Source: Streptococcus sp. VT 162 (GTDB taxonomy: Bacteria > Bacillota > Bacilli > Lactobacillales > Streptococcaceae). Taken from it: 64,000 bases of DNA. Below the pieces are notes generated by a model, which worked only from the letters and a program-made list of their open reading frames with translations, did no database searches and was not told the origin of the DNA. Positions 51,661-60,894 of the stretch are shown here, piece by piece; the stretch's first letter is position 1; each line of letters starts with the position of its first letter. Both the position numbers and the translations under genes were made by a program. The DNA lies in assembly GCA_000688775.2 (NCBI GenBank), contig CP007628.2, positions 1,674,001 to 1,738,000 on the forward strand, written 5' to 3'.

Positions 51661-54600
51661 TTAGTCTGATTCATCGTTTCGTTTCTTTTTACCTAGCAAT
51701 CCAAGTGTCATGACACCTGCTAGGGTTGTTAGAATTCCTAGATTTTTCAAACCATCTTCTTGACTTCCTGTATTTGGAAGTTGATTTTTTTCTACAGAGA
51801 TGTTTTGAGTCAATTGATCTGGTTTCGAATCAGGTACTGAAAGTTCTTTTTTATCAGACGGCTTCACTTGCTCTGGAAGTTCTACTACTGTTGGAGTATA
51901 GAATCCTGAAATGATATTTCCATTACGGTCTTTACGGATCACTTTCACACCTTTAGCTTGTCCTACAAAGTCTGCCTCAGGGGTAAAGGTGACGGTGCCA
52001 TCTGGTGAGATTACATAAGTTCGACCTTGGATACCATTTGAAGTGGCATCCGTTGAAGTTGGAACCACTTCTTTCACCACCGCTTGGTACTTGACAGTAA
52101 CTGGAGTTCCGTTGGCATCCACACGAGTCAATTCAAGTTCTGGTGTTTCACCCTTGAACTGCTTGTCTGGTGTGAAGGTTACCTTACCGTCTGCATCCAC
52201 TTCAAACTTACCAACATTTGGTACTTCTTTCACAGTTGTACCATTGTCAAATAGTGGAGTCGAATCAGCTGGGAATGGAACTGAATCATGGCCTGGAGTG
52301 AAAGTCACTTTACCTTCTTGGACCTGTCCTTGCAGACCTTCTGTCTTATCACCTGAACCAGTCGGGGTGACTCTTTCAACAACTGGGGTATAGGTCGTTA
52401 CAGCCGACTCTCCATTTTTATCCACCACTCCAACTTGAACTGGAGTTGCCGGACCATAGAAGGTTTTCAATGGAGTAAAGACAATTGTTTTATTTACAAG
52501 ATCTAAATCGTACGTCCCTTGGTTGGCAATGGTTAGCGAAGTTACCTTTTGTCCATTCTCATCATAAAGAAAGACACTACTTTGGACTAGTTCAACGGAT
52601 TTCTTTGCTCCATTAATGGTTGTTGTCCCTTTTGTAAAGTGGACCTCGCTCTCGCTTGCTCTATCCTCATCAAAGTGAATCGTTGCTGCCTGCTCCTGCC
52701 CTTGAAGGCCTTTAGATTTCGCTGCACTTGCTGATGGAACAACTGGAAGCGGAACATAATACACCACCCGATACCAGGTAAATTCTTTTTCCAATTCTTC
52801 ATCTCTAGGATCATCCGCGTTCATTAAATATTCATCGAGAGCTCCTTCTCCCGACATTGTGTTTGCATCAATATCCTCTCTTGGATAATAGCCAGGAATT
52901 TCAGGAGAAATCACTTGAGACCAAGTTTGGTCTGCAGACCAGGCTGAGTATGTCACACCTGCTGTCGCATCATTTGGTTGTAGTTTCGCCAAAACCTGAT
53001 CAATTCTCTTCGTGCGAGTAAACGAATGAGTCTCAACATGCTTTGGAGCAAGGAGTGATAAATCAGAATGGTTTGTTTTTTTGAGATATTCAAAATCAAC
53101 CTCGCGAGTTCCACGAACAGTTTCGGTTAGTTCTGTAATCTTGTGTCTAAACTGAAACTTGAATTGTTTTGGACTAGCCGAGTCACCAAAGGTATGATCT
53201 GTAAAATCGTTACTGATCAGTTCATATCCTGCATCTTCCAATTCCTTAATTCGACGAGCAGGATCATAAGAAATTGGTCCATTAGGTTTTCCTACAACTG
53301 TGTCTACCTGTCCTAGTTGTACTTCCTTAGACGGATCGTTTATATCCACAAAGGTGAAACTTGCAGATGACAGTTTGGTGGACATTTGGATTGAAACATT
53401 ATTGGACTCAGTGTACTTGGAACTGCCATTTGCCAATGCCGAAGAAAGATAAGCCGTAGCACCTGGGGCAGTATCTTGCCCGATAACTGTTCCATCAATA
53501 GGAAACTGAATTCTACTTCCAGCAGCAACCGGAGCAGTCGAATGCCAACGAACTGCACGAATCTCTGACCAATCCGACACTTGATCTGCTGTGAGCCATT
53601 GTGAAGCATTAATTTCTGCAGCAGTGCCCCCAGTACGACTATATTGAACTTCCCAGCCAGAAGGTGGTGTTAGAGCTTTTGTCAAACTCACTGTAAATTG
53701 AGAACCACGATTTCTGGATTCTAGCTGTTTATCACCTTTCATCGGCAAGGATGATAAAATATAAACGTCTGAAACAGGCTGTTTCGCTGCGTTTTTATAG
53801 GTCACTCTGAAATCAATCTCATCACCAGGATAGTGCTCTTGGGTATTATAGGCAAAGTGCTGATCTGTAGCTCTCTTCACTTCAGAGTAGACACCACTCG
53901 CTTCAGAAGCCTGTACGATCACATCGAAGTCATAAGAAACCGAATTTTTCGAAGTAACTGTAATGCCGTCGAGCTCCCCTAAGTCAAAACCATTCTGAGA
54001 TTGAACATCAGGAAGTTCTTCATCCCAGAAAGCAATCGCTTTATAGGTATAGGTCCCATTTGGAATCGTCTTGTTTTCCAACTTCAAAAGTGTTGGGGGC
54101 ATAGTTGAGTCTGGAGTTCCCTTTACTTGAGCATAGTAGAGAGTTTTTCCAGTATCTTTGTAATTATAATAGACCTTAAAATTAGGATTCCCACTAAAGT
54201 TTAATTGTGGATCAGCCAAATAGGCTAAATGGTAAACTCCCGTCAAGTTTGCGAAGTTCTGAGTAGGAGTTTCTTTACCCGCAGTCCTTGTGACAAAATC
54301 TTCTTTAAAACCAGAAGCATCTGTATGTCGATTGAAGACATCTGTTCGACGTCGTCCAATCATCGAAATTTGCTGGATAACACGCGTCAATTCGGCTGAA
54401 GCCGTTTGAGAGAAGGAAACCGTGTTACGAGTGTTGTTAAAAGTGAAATCCGTTCTAGAATCCAACTTACTAATCGTCGAATCTTTATAGAGACTTTCCC
54501 AATTATTAAAACGTGTTTTTGTCTGGAAAAAAAATGCCGAAGTATCATTTGTTGAGGACTTCCTCATCTTGATATTTTTAAACTTGTACTCCAGTTCCTT

Positions 54601-56397
54601 CACATCTTGCTCTTCCGTCAATCGTAGACTACGGGTGTTACTATTAAAAGTCCCTAATAACTCACCTGTAGCTTTATTGTATACTTCTACGGATGCGTCC
54701 GGTGAAGAGAAAAATTCATTCCATTGACGCTCCTCAATCACGTTTACTTCTCGATAAGACTCTCGTGAATCCTGTATTTTATGGGTGACCGTGTAGTCAT
54801 TGATAGGATAATCTTTTTCAACCTCAGCGACTGATGAAAGTCGAACATTAGAACGGTATTCTGTTTCACCATAAGAACGAATTATCTCCGAGTCAGACTG
54901 ATTATAGTGTCTAAACTCAAAGAGAGAAGACTCTGACTGGTCTGTTTTTTGAACAAGGAGAGTATAAGGCAGAACGACCGTATTTTGATAGCTAGTCCCA
55001 TCTGCTTTTGTATAGATACCCGTCACAGTTAGGTTTTGCGCTTTTCTATTAATATCCGCTACTTTGGCATTCTTTAACTTGAAAGAAATTGGAATGAGCT
55101 TGTTTTTATTGTTATTAATATCTTGAAGCGGATTATTTGCTCTATTAATAGTCAGATGGTAACCCGTCGCATCGGCAGTCCATCCTAGAGCTTTGGCTTC
55201 ATCTGTCAACTCATAGCCTTCTTTTAACTCTATATTATAGGTATAGGATGTGACAGGATCAATAATATGGCCACCGACATCACTAATCCCCATACCATTG
55301 ATCATACGACCATCAAAGACACCATTTCCATAGTTGAAGTAATCATTTCTTGCCGTATTATTCTTAGGATCTTTCGCACCATTAAATAGATAGAAGGACA
55401 CACGAGACGAATCTTCGTCAACGATACCATCATTGTTTCGATCGTAGCCAATGACCTGATTATTAGACATTGGTGTCAGACCCCCTACACCGTTTTCTAA
55501 GACTTTCCATGTGTGTTCAATACTTCCAAGTTCTTTAAGGACATTGTCATTTTTATCATAGAGCTTAGCAGTTGCGGTCACCTTATGGTCTGGCCCAATG
55601 GCTTGGACAGCACCTCCCCAGTTTTGCGTCAGAGGATCTATCTGAAAAGTATAGACGAAGTTATAGTTTGCTCCACCTCTCAGATTCGCAGGTTCTATCT
55701 TTAAATCAAGATCCCCATTCGTTTTTTCTTGGCTAAACTTTACACCACCGACTGGAGAAGGGGTCAACTTAATAGCCTTCCCATTTTGGAAATGAATTTT
55801 AATATACCCACCAGAATAGTCTGCTTCGTGTCCAGTAATACTAAAGGTCAAGGATTCACGGACACTATCTACCGCATGGATATCCTTGATTGGCGAATGA
55901 GTTTTAAATTCTGCATTGACTTCATCTAGCGATCTCTTGCGCCTAGAAGAAGTTTTCCCGCTAGAGCCACTTTCTTCCTTGCTTTTCTGCTCAGTTTGAG
56001 TTGATTCTAGAGATTGCTTTTTCCCCTCATCTAAAGAAGGCTGACTCGCTTCCTTCGTATTGTCAACTTGAGAAACTGGTTGGCTCTGAGCGACTGGTGC
56101 AGATACTTCTGTTTTGGACGGTTCAGCTTTATCCTCCAGCTCCTTAACCGCTTCGTTCTGTGTTACCACTTTTTGAGGCTCAGAAATGACTTCCTGTCCA
56201 TTCTCAGCAGTTTTTTCCTTCTGTTGAATTTCCGCCTGTGTTTGTTGTTCCTTATTGTTGACTTGAGCTTCATCCGCTTGCACTGGAGAAGTAGCCATGA
56301 CCATAAAAGTTCCTAGCAATACCGAACAGGTCCCAACACTTAACTTTCTAATTGAAAAGCGGGAAAAAGATTGATTAAAAAACTTTTTCTTCATCAT
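51661..56397 (-). CDS. LPXTG surface protein with CshA-type repeats
   Basis: 1,578 aa. YSIRK-like signal (FSRFSIRKLSVGTCSVLLGT), an acidic Gln/Lys/Ser-rich stretch to about 160, a long non-repetitive region of several Ig-like or adhesin domains (about 165-1300), then three CshA-type fibril repeats (GLQGQ...VTFTP...VTRVDANGTPV; about 1305-1520) and sorting signal LPNTGSQED with anchor. CshA-like fibrils bind host matrix proteins and other bacteria. Monocistronic with its own terminator; chromosomal, not part of the transfer element. Confidence 0.88.
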   Translation of the reverse strand: MMKKKFFNQSFSRFSIRKLSVGTCSVLLGTFMVMATSPVQADEAQVNNKEQQTQAEIQQKEKTAENGQEVISEPQKVVTQNEAVKELEDKAEPSKTEVSAPVAQSQPVSQVDNTKEASQPSLDEGKKQSLESTQTEQKSKEESGSSGKTSSRRKRSLDEVNAEFKTHSPIKDIHAVDSVRESLTFSITGHEADYSGGYIKIHFQNGKAIKLTPSPVGGVKFSQEKTNGDLDLKIEPANLRGGANYNFVYTFQIDPLTQNWGGAVQAIGPDHKVTATAKLYDKNDNVLKELGSIEHTWKVLENGVGGLTPMSNNQVIGYDRNNDGIVDEDSSRVSFYLFNGAKDPKNNTARNDYFNYGNGVFDGRMINGMGISDVGGHIIDPVTSYTYNIELKEGYELTDEAKALGWTADATGYHLTINRANNPLQDINNNKNKLIPISFKLKNAKVADINRKAQNLTVTGIYTKADGTSYQNTVVLPYTLLVQKTDQSESSLFEFRHYNQSDSEIIRSYGETEYRSNVRLSSVAEVEKDYPINDYTVTHKIQDSRESYREVNVIEERQWNEFFSSPDASVEVYNKATGELLGTFNSNTRSLRLTEEQDVKELEYKFKNIKMRKSSTNDTSAFFFQTKTRFNNWESLYKDSTISKLDSRTDFTFNNTRNTVSFSQTASAELTRVIQQISMIGRRRTDVFNRHTDASGFKEDFVTRTAGKETPTQNFANLTGVYHLAYLADPQLNFSGNPNFKVYYNYKDTGKTLYYAQVKGTPDSTMPPTLLKLENKTIPNGTYTYKAIAFWDEELPDVQSQNGFDLGELDGITVTSKNSVSYDFDVIVQASEASGVYSEVKRATDQHFAYNTQEHYPGDEIDFRVTYKNAAKQPVSDVYILSSLPMKGDKQLESRNRGSQFTVSLTKALTPPSGWEVQYSRTGGTAAEINASQWLTADQVSDWSEIRAVRWHSTAPVAAGSRIQFPIDGTVIGQDTAPGATAYLSSALANGSSKYTESNNVSIQMSTKLSSASFTFVDINDPSKEVQLGQVDTVVGKPNGPISYDPARRIKELEDAGYELISNDFTDHTFGDSASPKQFKFQFRHKITELTETVRGTREVDFEYLKKTNHSDLSLLAPKHVETHSFTRTKRIDQVLAKLQPNDATAGVTYSAWSADQTWSQVISPEIPGYYPREDIDANTMSGEGALDEYLMNADDPRDEELEKEFTWYRVVYYVPLPVVPSASAAKSKGLQGQEQAATIHFDEDRASESEVHFTKGTTTINGAKKSVELVQSSVFLYDENGQKVTSLTIANQGTYDLDLVNKTIVFTPLKTFYGPATPVQVGVVDKNGESAVTTYTPVVERVTPTGSGDKTEGLQGQVQEGKVTFTPGHDSVPFPADSTPLFDNGTTVKEVPNVGKFEVDADGKVTFTPDKQFKGETPELELTRVDANGTPVTVKYQAVVKEVVPTSTDATSNGIQGRTYVISPDGTVTFTPEADFVGQAKGVKVIRKDRNGNIISGFYTPTVVELPEQVKPSDKKELSVPDSKPDQLTQNISVEKNQLPNTGSQEDGLKNLGILTTLAGVMTLGLLGKKKRNDESD

Positions 56398-56516
56398 TTC
56401 TCCTTTATATTCATACTTAATCTAACATAACAGCTTTATCATTATAACTTATAGTAAATAGAATTTCCAATAGAATGTTCATTTCTACAGAAATTTCTTT
56501 ATAACTCCATTTGCAT

Positions 56517-56546
56517 AGAAAAAGGAAGCTGTAAAACCAGCTTCCT
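56517..56546 (-). terminator. Terminator after fakA
   Basis: Perfect stem GGAAGCTG/CAGCTTCC followed by TTTTTC on the minus strand, 28 bp after the fakA stop. Confidence 0.85.
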
Positions 56547-56573
56547 TCTGTTGTTTTTACTCAATTTTCACGA

Positions 56574-58241
56574 TTATTCCACACTGAAAAGATATGGATA
56601 TACGGGTTGTTGACCCTGGTGAATCTCTACTTCAACATCTTCAAATTCTTCTGCGATTTCTTGGGCAATTTCATTGGCAAGTTCTTCGCTTCCGTCTTCA
56701 CCGACATAGAAAGTCACGATTTCACTGTCTTCGTCCAACATATGTTTCAATGTTTCAGTCAAGGTTTGGTGCATGTCAGGGTTTGACACGAGGATTTTCC
56801 CATCTACCATACCAAGATTGTCATTTTCATGAATTGCTAATCCATCGATAGTTGTATCACGAACGGCTGTTGTTACACTACCGCTGATGACATCACCAAG
56901 GGCCGCAGTCATGCGCTCTTTGTTTTCTTCGATTGATTTGCTTGGATCAAAGGCAAGAAGACTGGTCAAACCTTGAGGAATTGTACGTGCTTCTACCACA
57001 ACAGCAGGTTGTTCAAGCACTTCAGCCGCAGACTGAGCTGCCATAAAGATATTTTTGTTGTTTGGCAAGAAGATAATGTTGCGAGCATTGACCTGTTCAA
57101 CAGCCTTGATAAAGTCTTCTGTTGAAGGATTCATCGTCTGACCACCTTCAATGACATAATCCACACCTTGGGCACGGAAGATATCTGCTAAACCTTGACC
57201 AGCTACTACTGCGATAAGGGCATACTCTTTTGTTTCAGAAGGCTTGTTACCTTGAGTTGCTTCTTTTTCAACTTGCGCCTCGTGTTGGTTACGCATGTTG
57301 TCCACTTTTACCTTGATCAAGCTACCATATTTGAGACCTTCTTGCATGACAAGACCTGGATCTTCTGTATGGACATGAACTTTGACGATTTCATCATCAT
57401 TGACAACAAGGAGCGAGTCCCCGAGTTCATTCAAGTAGTTGCGGAATTCATCGTAGTCAAAGTCCTTAGAATAAGTTGGACCTTGTTTGAGGGCTACCAT
57501 GATCTCTGTACAGTAACCGAAGGTAATATCCTCAGTTGCCACATGCCCTGCTACAGACTTGTGGTGCTCTGCATTGATCATTTCACTCATGTTGGCAGGA
57601 GTCGCTACAAAGTCTTCAGAAGCACTGTATTCACCAGTAAGAGCTGAAAGGAATCCTTCGTAGATGAAGACCAAACCTTGACCACCTGAGTCTACCACAC
57701 CAACTTCCTTAAGGACTGGAAGCATTTCTGGTGTCTTAGCCAAAGCTGCTTTCGCGCCTTCCAAGGCTGCACGCATGACCTCAACAGCATCATCTGTCTC
57801 CTCGGCTTTTTTCTTAGCCCCAATAGCCGCTCCACGAGAAACAGTCAAAATGGTCCCTTCAACTGGTTTCATAACCGCTTTATAAGCTACTTCGACACCG
57901 GATTGGAAGGCAAGAGCTAAGTCTTGACCTGTTAATTCATCTTTTTCCTTGATAGCCTGAGAGAAGCCACGGAAGAGCTGAGAAGTGATAACCCCTGAGT
58001 TCCCACGCGCACCCATCAAGAGACCTTTAGCAAGAATGCTCGCTACTTCTCCAACTGTAGAAGCAGGCTTGTCTGCTACTTCTTTGGCACCATTTTCAAT
58101 GGTCATTCCCATGTTTGTCCCAGTATCTCCATCTGGAACTGGAAAGACGTTCAATGAATTGACATATTCTGCTTGCTTATTCAAACGAGTTGATGCAGCC
58201 TGCACCATCTCTTGGAATAAACTGGTAGTAATTTTTGACAC
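56574..58241 (-). CDS. fakA: Fatty acid kinase / DAK2-domain protein (FakA/YloV-like)
   Basis: 555 aa. DAK2 ATP-binding domain at the N-terminus (NSLNVFPVPDGDTGTNMGMT, GARGNSGVITSQLFRG) and DegV-like C-terminal part (ARNIIFLPNNKNIFMAAQSA). FakA phosphorylates exogenous fatty acids bound to FakB for phospholipid synthesis. Two bases after the Asp23-like gene, as in most Firmicutes. Confidence 0.92.
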   Translation of the reverse strand: MSKITTSLFQEMVQAASTRLNKQAEYVNSLNVFPVPDGDTGTNMGMTIENGAKEVADKPASTVGEVASILAKGLLMGARGNSGVITSQLFRGFSQAIKEKDELTGQDLALAFQSGVEVAYKAVMKPVEGTILTVSRGAAIGAKKKAEETDDAVEVMRAALEGAKAALAKTPEMLPVLKEVGVVDSGGQGLVFIYEGFLSALTGEYSASEDFVATPANMSEMINAEHHKSVAGHVATEDITFGYCTEIMVALKQGPTYSKDFDYDEFRNYLNELGDSLLVVNDDEIVKVHVHTEDPGLVMQEGLKYGSLIKVKVDNMRNQHEAQVEKEATQGNKPSETKEYALIAVVAGQGLADIFRAQGVDYVIEGGQTMNPSTEDFIKAVEQVNARNIIFLPNNKNIFMAAQSAAEVLEQPAVVVEARTIPQGLTSLLAFDPSKSIEENKERMTAALGDVISGSVTTAVRDTTIDGLAIHENDNLGMVDGKILVSNPDMHQTLTETLKHMLDEDSEIVTFYVGEDGSEELANEIAQEIAEEFEDVEVEIHQGQQPVYPYLFSVE

Positions 58242-58243
58242 GA

Positions 58244-58609
58244 TTATTCTCCTACAACTTTGATATTTTGAATGTAGACATTCACAGTCTGAGCAGTAAT
58301 TCCTAGTTGATTTTCTAAACTAAAACGAACACGCTCTTGAATGTTTTTTGACACTTCGCTTATCTTTACTCCGTAGCTCAATACGGTATAAACATCAACT
58401 GCAATGCTACCATCTTCGGCTGCTTTTATAACAACACCCTTAGAATAATTTTCCTTACCAAGAAGGGCTTGAAAATTGTCTTTGAGGGCATTTTTACTAG
58501 CCATACCGACCACACCAAAAATCTCAGTTGCGGCACCACCTACTACGGTTGCAATCACTTCATCTGTCAGTTCGATTTGACCATCTTTTGTATTAATTTT
58601 TACAGTCAT
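58244..58609 (-). CDS. Asp23/Gls24-family protein (YloU-like)
   Basis: 121 aa, full length. ATVVGGAATEIFGVVGMASK and SYGVKISEVSKNIQERVRFS are typical of the Asp23/DUF322 family, small envelope-stress associated proteins. Upstream partner of fakA. Confidence 0.92.
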   Translation of the reverse strand: MTVKINTKDGQIELTDEVIATVVGGAATEIFGVVGMASKNALKDNFQALLGKENYSKGVVIKAAEDGSIAVDVYTVLSYGVKISEVSKNIQERVRFSLENQLGITAQTVNVYIQNIKVVGE

Positions 58610-58731
58610 TTTTTTTACCTCAACTAGTTGATACTCTATTTTATCATATTTCAGCCCAAGTGTAAAAGCAGAATGCTGTATCGGCGGATATTTACTCTAT
58701 TTTTCAAATGATTTTATCTATAGAGCAAAAG

Positions 58732-58753
58732 AAAAAGACCAGTTAGGTCTTTT
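58732..58753 (-). terminator. Terminator after rpmB
   Basis: Stem AAAAGACC/GGTCTTTT with T-rich tail on the minus strand. Confidence 0.75.
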
Positions 58754-58761
58754 CATTTTTA

Positions 58762-58950
58762 TTAAACGCGTTCAACTTTACCTGATTTCAAAGCACGAGC
58801 TGAAGCCCAAACTTTTTTAGGTTTACCATCGATAAGAACAGTAACTTTTTGAAGGTTTGGTTTTACGGCACGTTTTGTTTGGTTCATCGCGTGTGAACGG
58901 TTGTTTCCTGATACAGTCTTACGACCTGTAAAGTAACATACTTTAGCCAT
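58762..58950 (-). CDS. rpmB: 50S ribosomal protein L28
   Basis: 62 aa. [20 protein letters not shown] and [20 protein letters not shown] are standard bL28 sequence. Own transcript, divergent from nothing; lies before asp23-fakA as in pneumococcus. Confidence 0.97.
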   Translation of the reverse strand: MAKVCYFTGRKTVSGNNRSHAMNQTKRAVKPNLQKVTVLIDGKPKKVWASARALKSGKVERV

Positions 58951-59054
58951 TGTGTTTTCCTCCTATTAGATCTAATATAGCGGATGTGCTAGCACCACAT
59001 ACCGTACTATGTTATCACACTTTCTTGAATTTATCAAGGGCCTAAACTATTTTT

Positions 59055-59729
59055 TTATTTAACGTAAACAACTCCAAGTTTACCAAAAGCGACTTCCCCA
59101 CGGATAATCAAGGTTTTGTTTGTTGGCGCTACAGGAGCATCTGCCTTAGCTGCACCAAAGGAGGTTTCTACTTTCAAATCGACACGCCAGTGTTGTGGAA
59201 CATAGACAGTTGCATTCCCGAAAGCCACTTCAATATTTAAAGTTGCAAAATCACCTAACATCTCTGCATTATCATAGTAGATTTTAGCATCCCCAAAAGC
59301 GACTTCCACTTGGTCATCTACGAGATCTTGATCTTGCTTATAGAAGGTCCCGCTACCAAAAGCGACTTCCTTATCCGTAATGACTGTTTTTTCTCCATTG
59401 TACCACCACTTTTTTTCATGCCAGAACTTACTTGAATGTGTCAGATAACCAACACCGAGTACTACCAAGATGCTAGCCCAGATGAGAGAATGATTAGGCA
59501 CCGGCAACAAGTCATAAGCGTAATTTGCAATGATGAGTGCCAGTAAACCTGTAAAAACTGCCGCAGTTAGATGTCGTCTAAGGATGGACTCAATGGACTT
59601 ATAAGCAAAAAAAACAATTCCTAGCAAAGGCCATATCTTACCATCCAAAGAAGGAATGCCAAAATTTCCTTGCAGCAAGATCCAGGCTGCTAAAACCAAT
59701 AAAACAACACCAAATGCTTTCTTTTTCAT
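59055..59729 (-). CDS. LiaF-like membrane protein
   Basis: 224 aa. Four hydrophobic helices (about 3-20, 31-45, 54-72, 80-97), then a beta-rich C-terminal domain with the repeated motif EVAFG (five times), typical of LiaF/YvqF-like cell-wall-stress proteins. Co-transcribed 5 bp after a LytTR regulator, which is a common pairing in streptococci. Confidence 0.85.
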   Translation of the reverse strand: MKKKAFGVVLLVLAAWILLQGNFGIPSLDGKIWPLLGIVFFAYKSIESILRRHLTAAVFTGLLALIIANYAYDLLPVPNHSLIWASILVVLGVGYLTHSSKFWHEKKWWYNGEKTVITDKEVAFGSGTFYKQDQDLVDDQVEVAFGDAKIYYDNAEMLGDFATLNIEVAFGNATVYVPQHWRVDLKVETSFGAAKADAPVAPTNKTLIIRGEVAFGKLGVVYVK

Positions 59730-59734
59730 CTTTT

Positions 59735-60184
59735 TTACCTCATGTTTCTTAGATTTTCTTTTAGGAGGGATTGGTAATGCCGTGAGACATGAACCTCCTT
59801 GTGCGTCTGATAAAAGGAAATGGTCCCCGTTCCTGAAAAGGACTTGTCCACTGAGTAAATCTGACGGATGTTTGCGATCGTTGACTTGGACACTCGACTA
59901 AAATAGCGAGGTAAGATGGACTCCAACTCATAAAGTTTGAGACGAACTTCATAGGCTTCCTTCTGGTTATGAGCATAAATCTTGCTCCCTTCTGTTTCAA
60001 AGAAGAGAATTTCTGACAGGTCTAGATAATATTCACCTGTCCCCTTGTAAAAAGTCAACCTCGGAGCCTTTGACTCTTGCAAAAGTCGTTGCAAATCTGC
60101 AATTTCATCTGTCAAAGTGGGTGTCTTGATGACAATTTCAGTTTCCTCTAAATTGCCGTCAATCTCAATTCGTAACTTCATCAC
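59735..60184 (-). CDS. LytTR-domain transcription regulator
   Basis: 149 aa without a receiver domain. The C-terminal LytTR DNA-binding domain has LDLSEILFFETEGSKIYAHN, VRLKLYELE and FSRVSKSTIANIRQIYSVDK. N-terminal 50 aa of unknown kind. Likely controls itself and the LiaF-like gene. Confidence 0.9.
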   Translation of the reverse strand: MMKLRIEIDGNLEETEIVIKTPTLTDEIADLQRLLQESKAPRLTFYKGTGEYYLDLSEILFFETEGSKIYAHNQKEAYEVRLKLYELESILPRYFSRVSKSTIANIRQIYSVDKSFSGTGTISFYQTHKEVHVSRHYQSLLKENLRNMR

Positions 60185-60294
60185 ATCTCCTTTCTGACTC
60201 TACTATATCAAAGCTAAGTTAGGAATACAAGGGCAAAAAAGCAAGTGGTCAATTTGAAGCAGTAAGTGGTTGTAGGACTAGCTTAACTTACATG

Positions 60295-60810
60295 TCAGAA
60301 TAGGAAGAAAAAGAATCCCCACACCATACCACAAGCATAGCCAACCAAGACATCCTTGGGATAATGAACACCCCCTAAAACCCTCACCAAGCCCAGCAAA
60401 GCTGAGAAGAGCAAGCATGCTAAGCCAACAGGTAGACTAGCATGCAGACTGGCCATGGAGATGATGGTTGCCGAAAAAACATGGCGACTGGGCATCGACT
60501 GTCCCGAACTATCCTTTTCAAGCAGGGGACAGATATCCCAAGTTTCATAAGGCCGCGGGTGATTGATTCTCTTACGAAAAAGAGACAAAATCACAAAACC
60601 TGATGCAGGAATAAGCACATAAACCCCAACTTGCTGACCCAGTCCCAGTTTCAGATAAGTAGTGACTAGCAAAGTCAAATAGACCAGAGGCATAGCGACT
60701 GTCATCAAGCGATTAAAACTGCGTAACAGAAATAGAAGGGTGGGATGGCTGGTGAGCCTGGAGCTGGTATTTCGATACCATTCTTGATAATTTTTCATTA
60801 AATTTCTCAT
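60295..60810 (-). CDS. PAP2-family membrane phosphatase
   Basis: 171 aa, multi-pass. The three phosphatase motifs are present: KRINHPRPYE, PSRHVFSA and RVLGGVHYPKDV. Such enzymes dephosphorylate lipid phosphates, for example undecaprenyl diphosphate. Length is that of the family. Start at 60810; an ATG four codons later is also possible. Confidence 0.9.
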   Translation of the reverse strand: MRNLMKNYQEWYRNTSSRLTSHPTLLFLLRSFNRLMTVAMPLVYLTLLVTTYLKLGLGQQVGVYVLIPASGFVILSLFRKRINHPRPYETWDICPLLEKDSSGQSMPSRHVFSATIISMASLHASLPVGLACLLFSALLGLVRVLGGVHYPKDVLVGYACGMVWGFFFFLF

Positions 60811-60863
60811 TCATTACCTTGTTTTCGTCTACAGATGAGACGTTTGTCTTCTAGTATAGTGCA

Positions 60864-60890
60864 GAAAAAGAAGGCCGTCAAGCCTTCTTT
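60864..60890 (-). terminator. Terminator after the ABC exporter pair
   Basis: Stem GAAGGC/GCCTTC with flanking A/T pairs and TTTTTC on the minus strand, just after the stop of the second exporter gene. Confidence 0.75.
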
Positions 60891-60894
60891 TGAT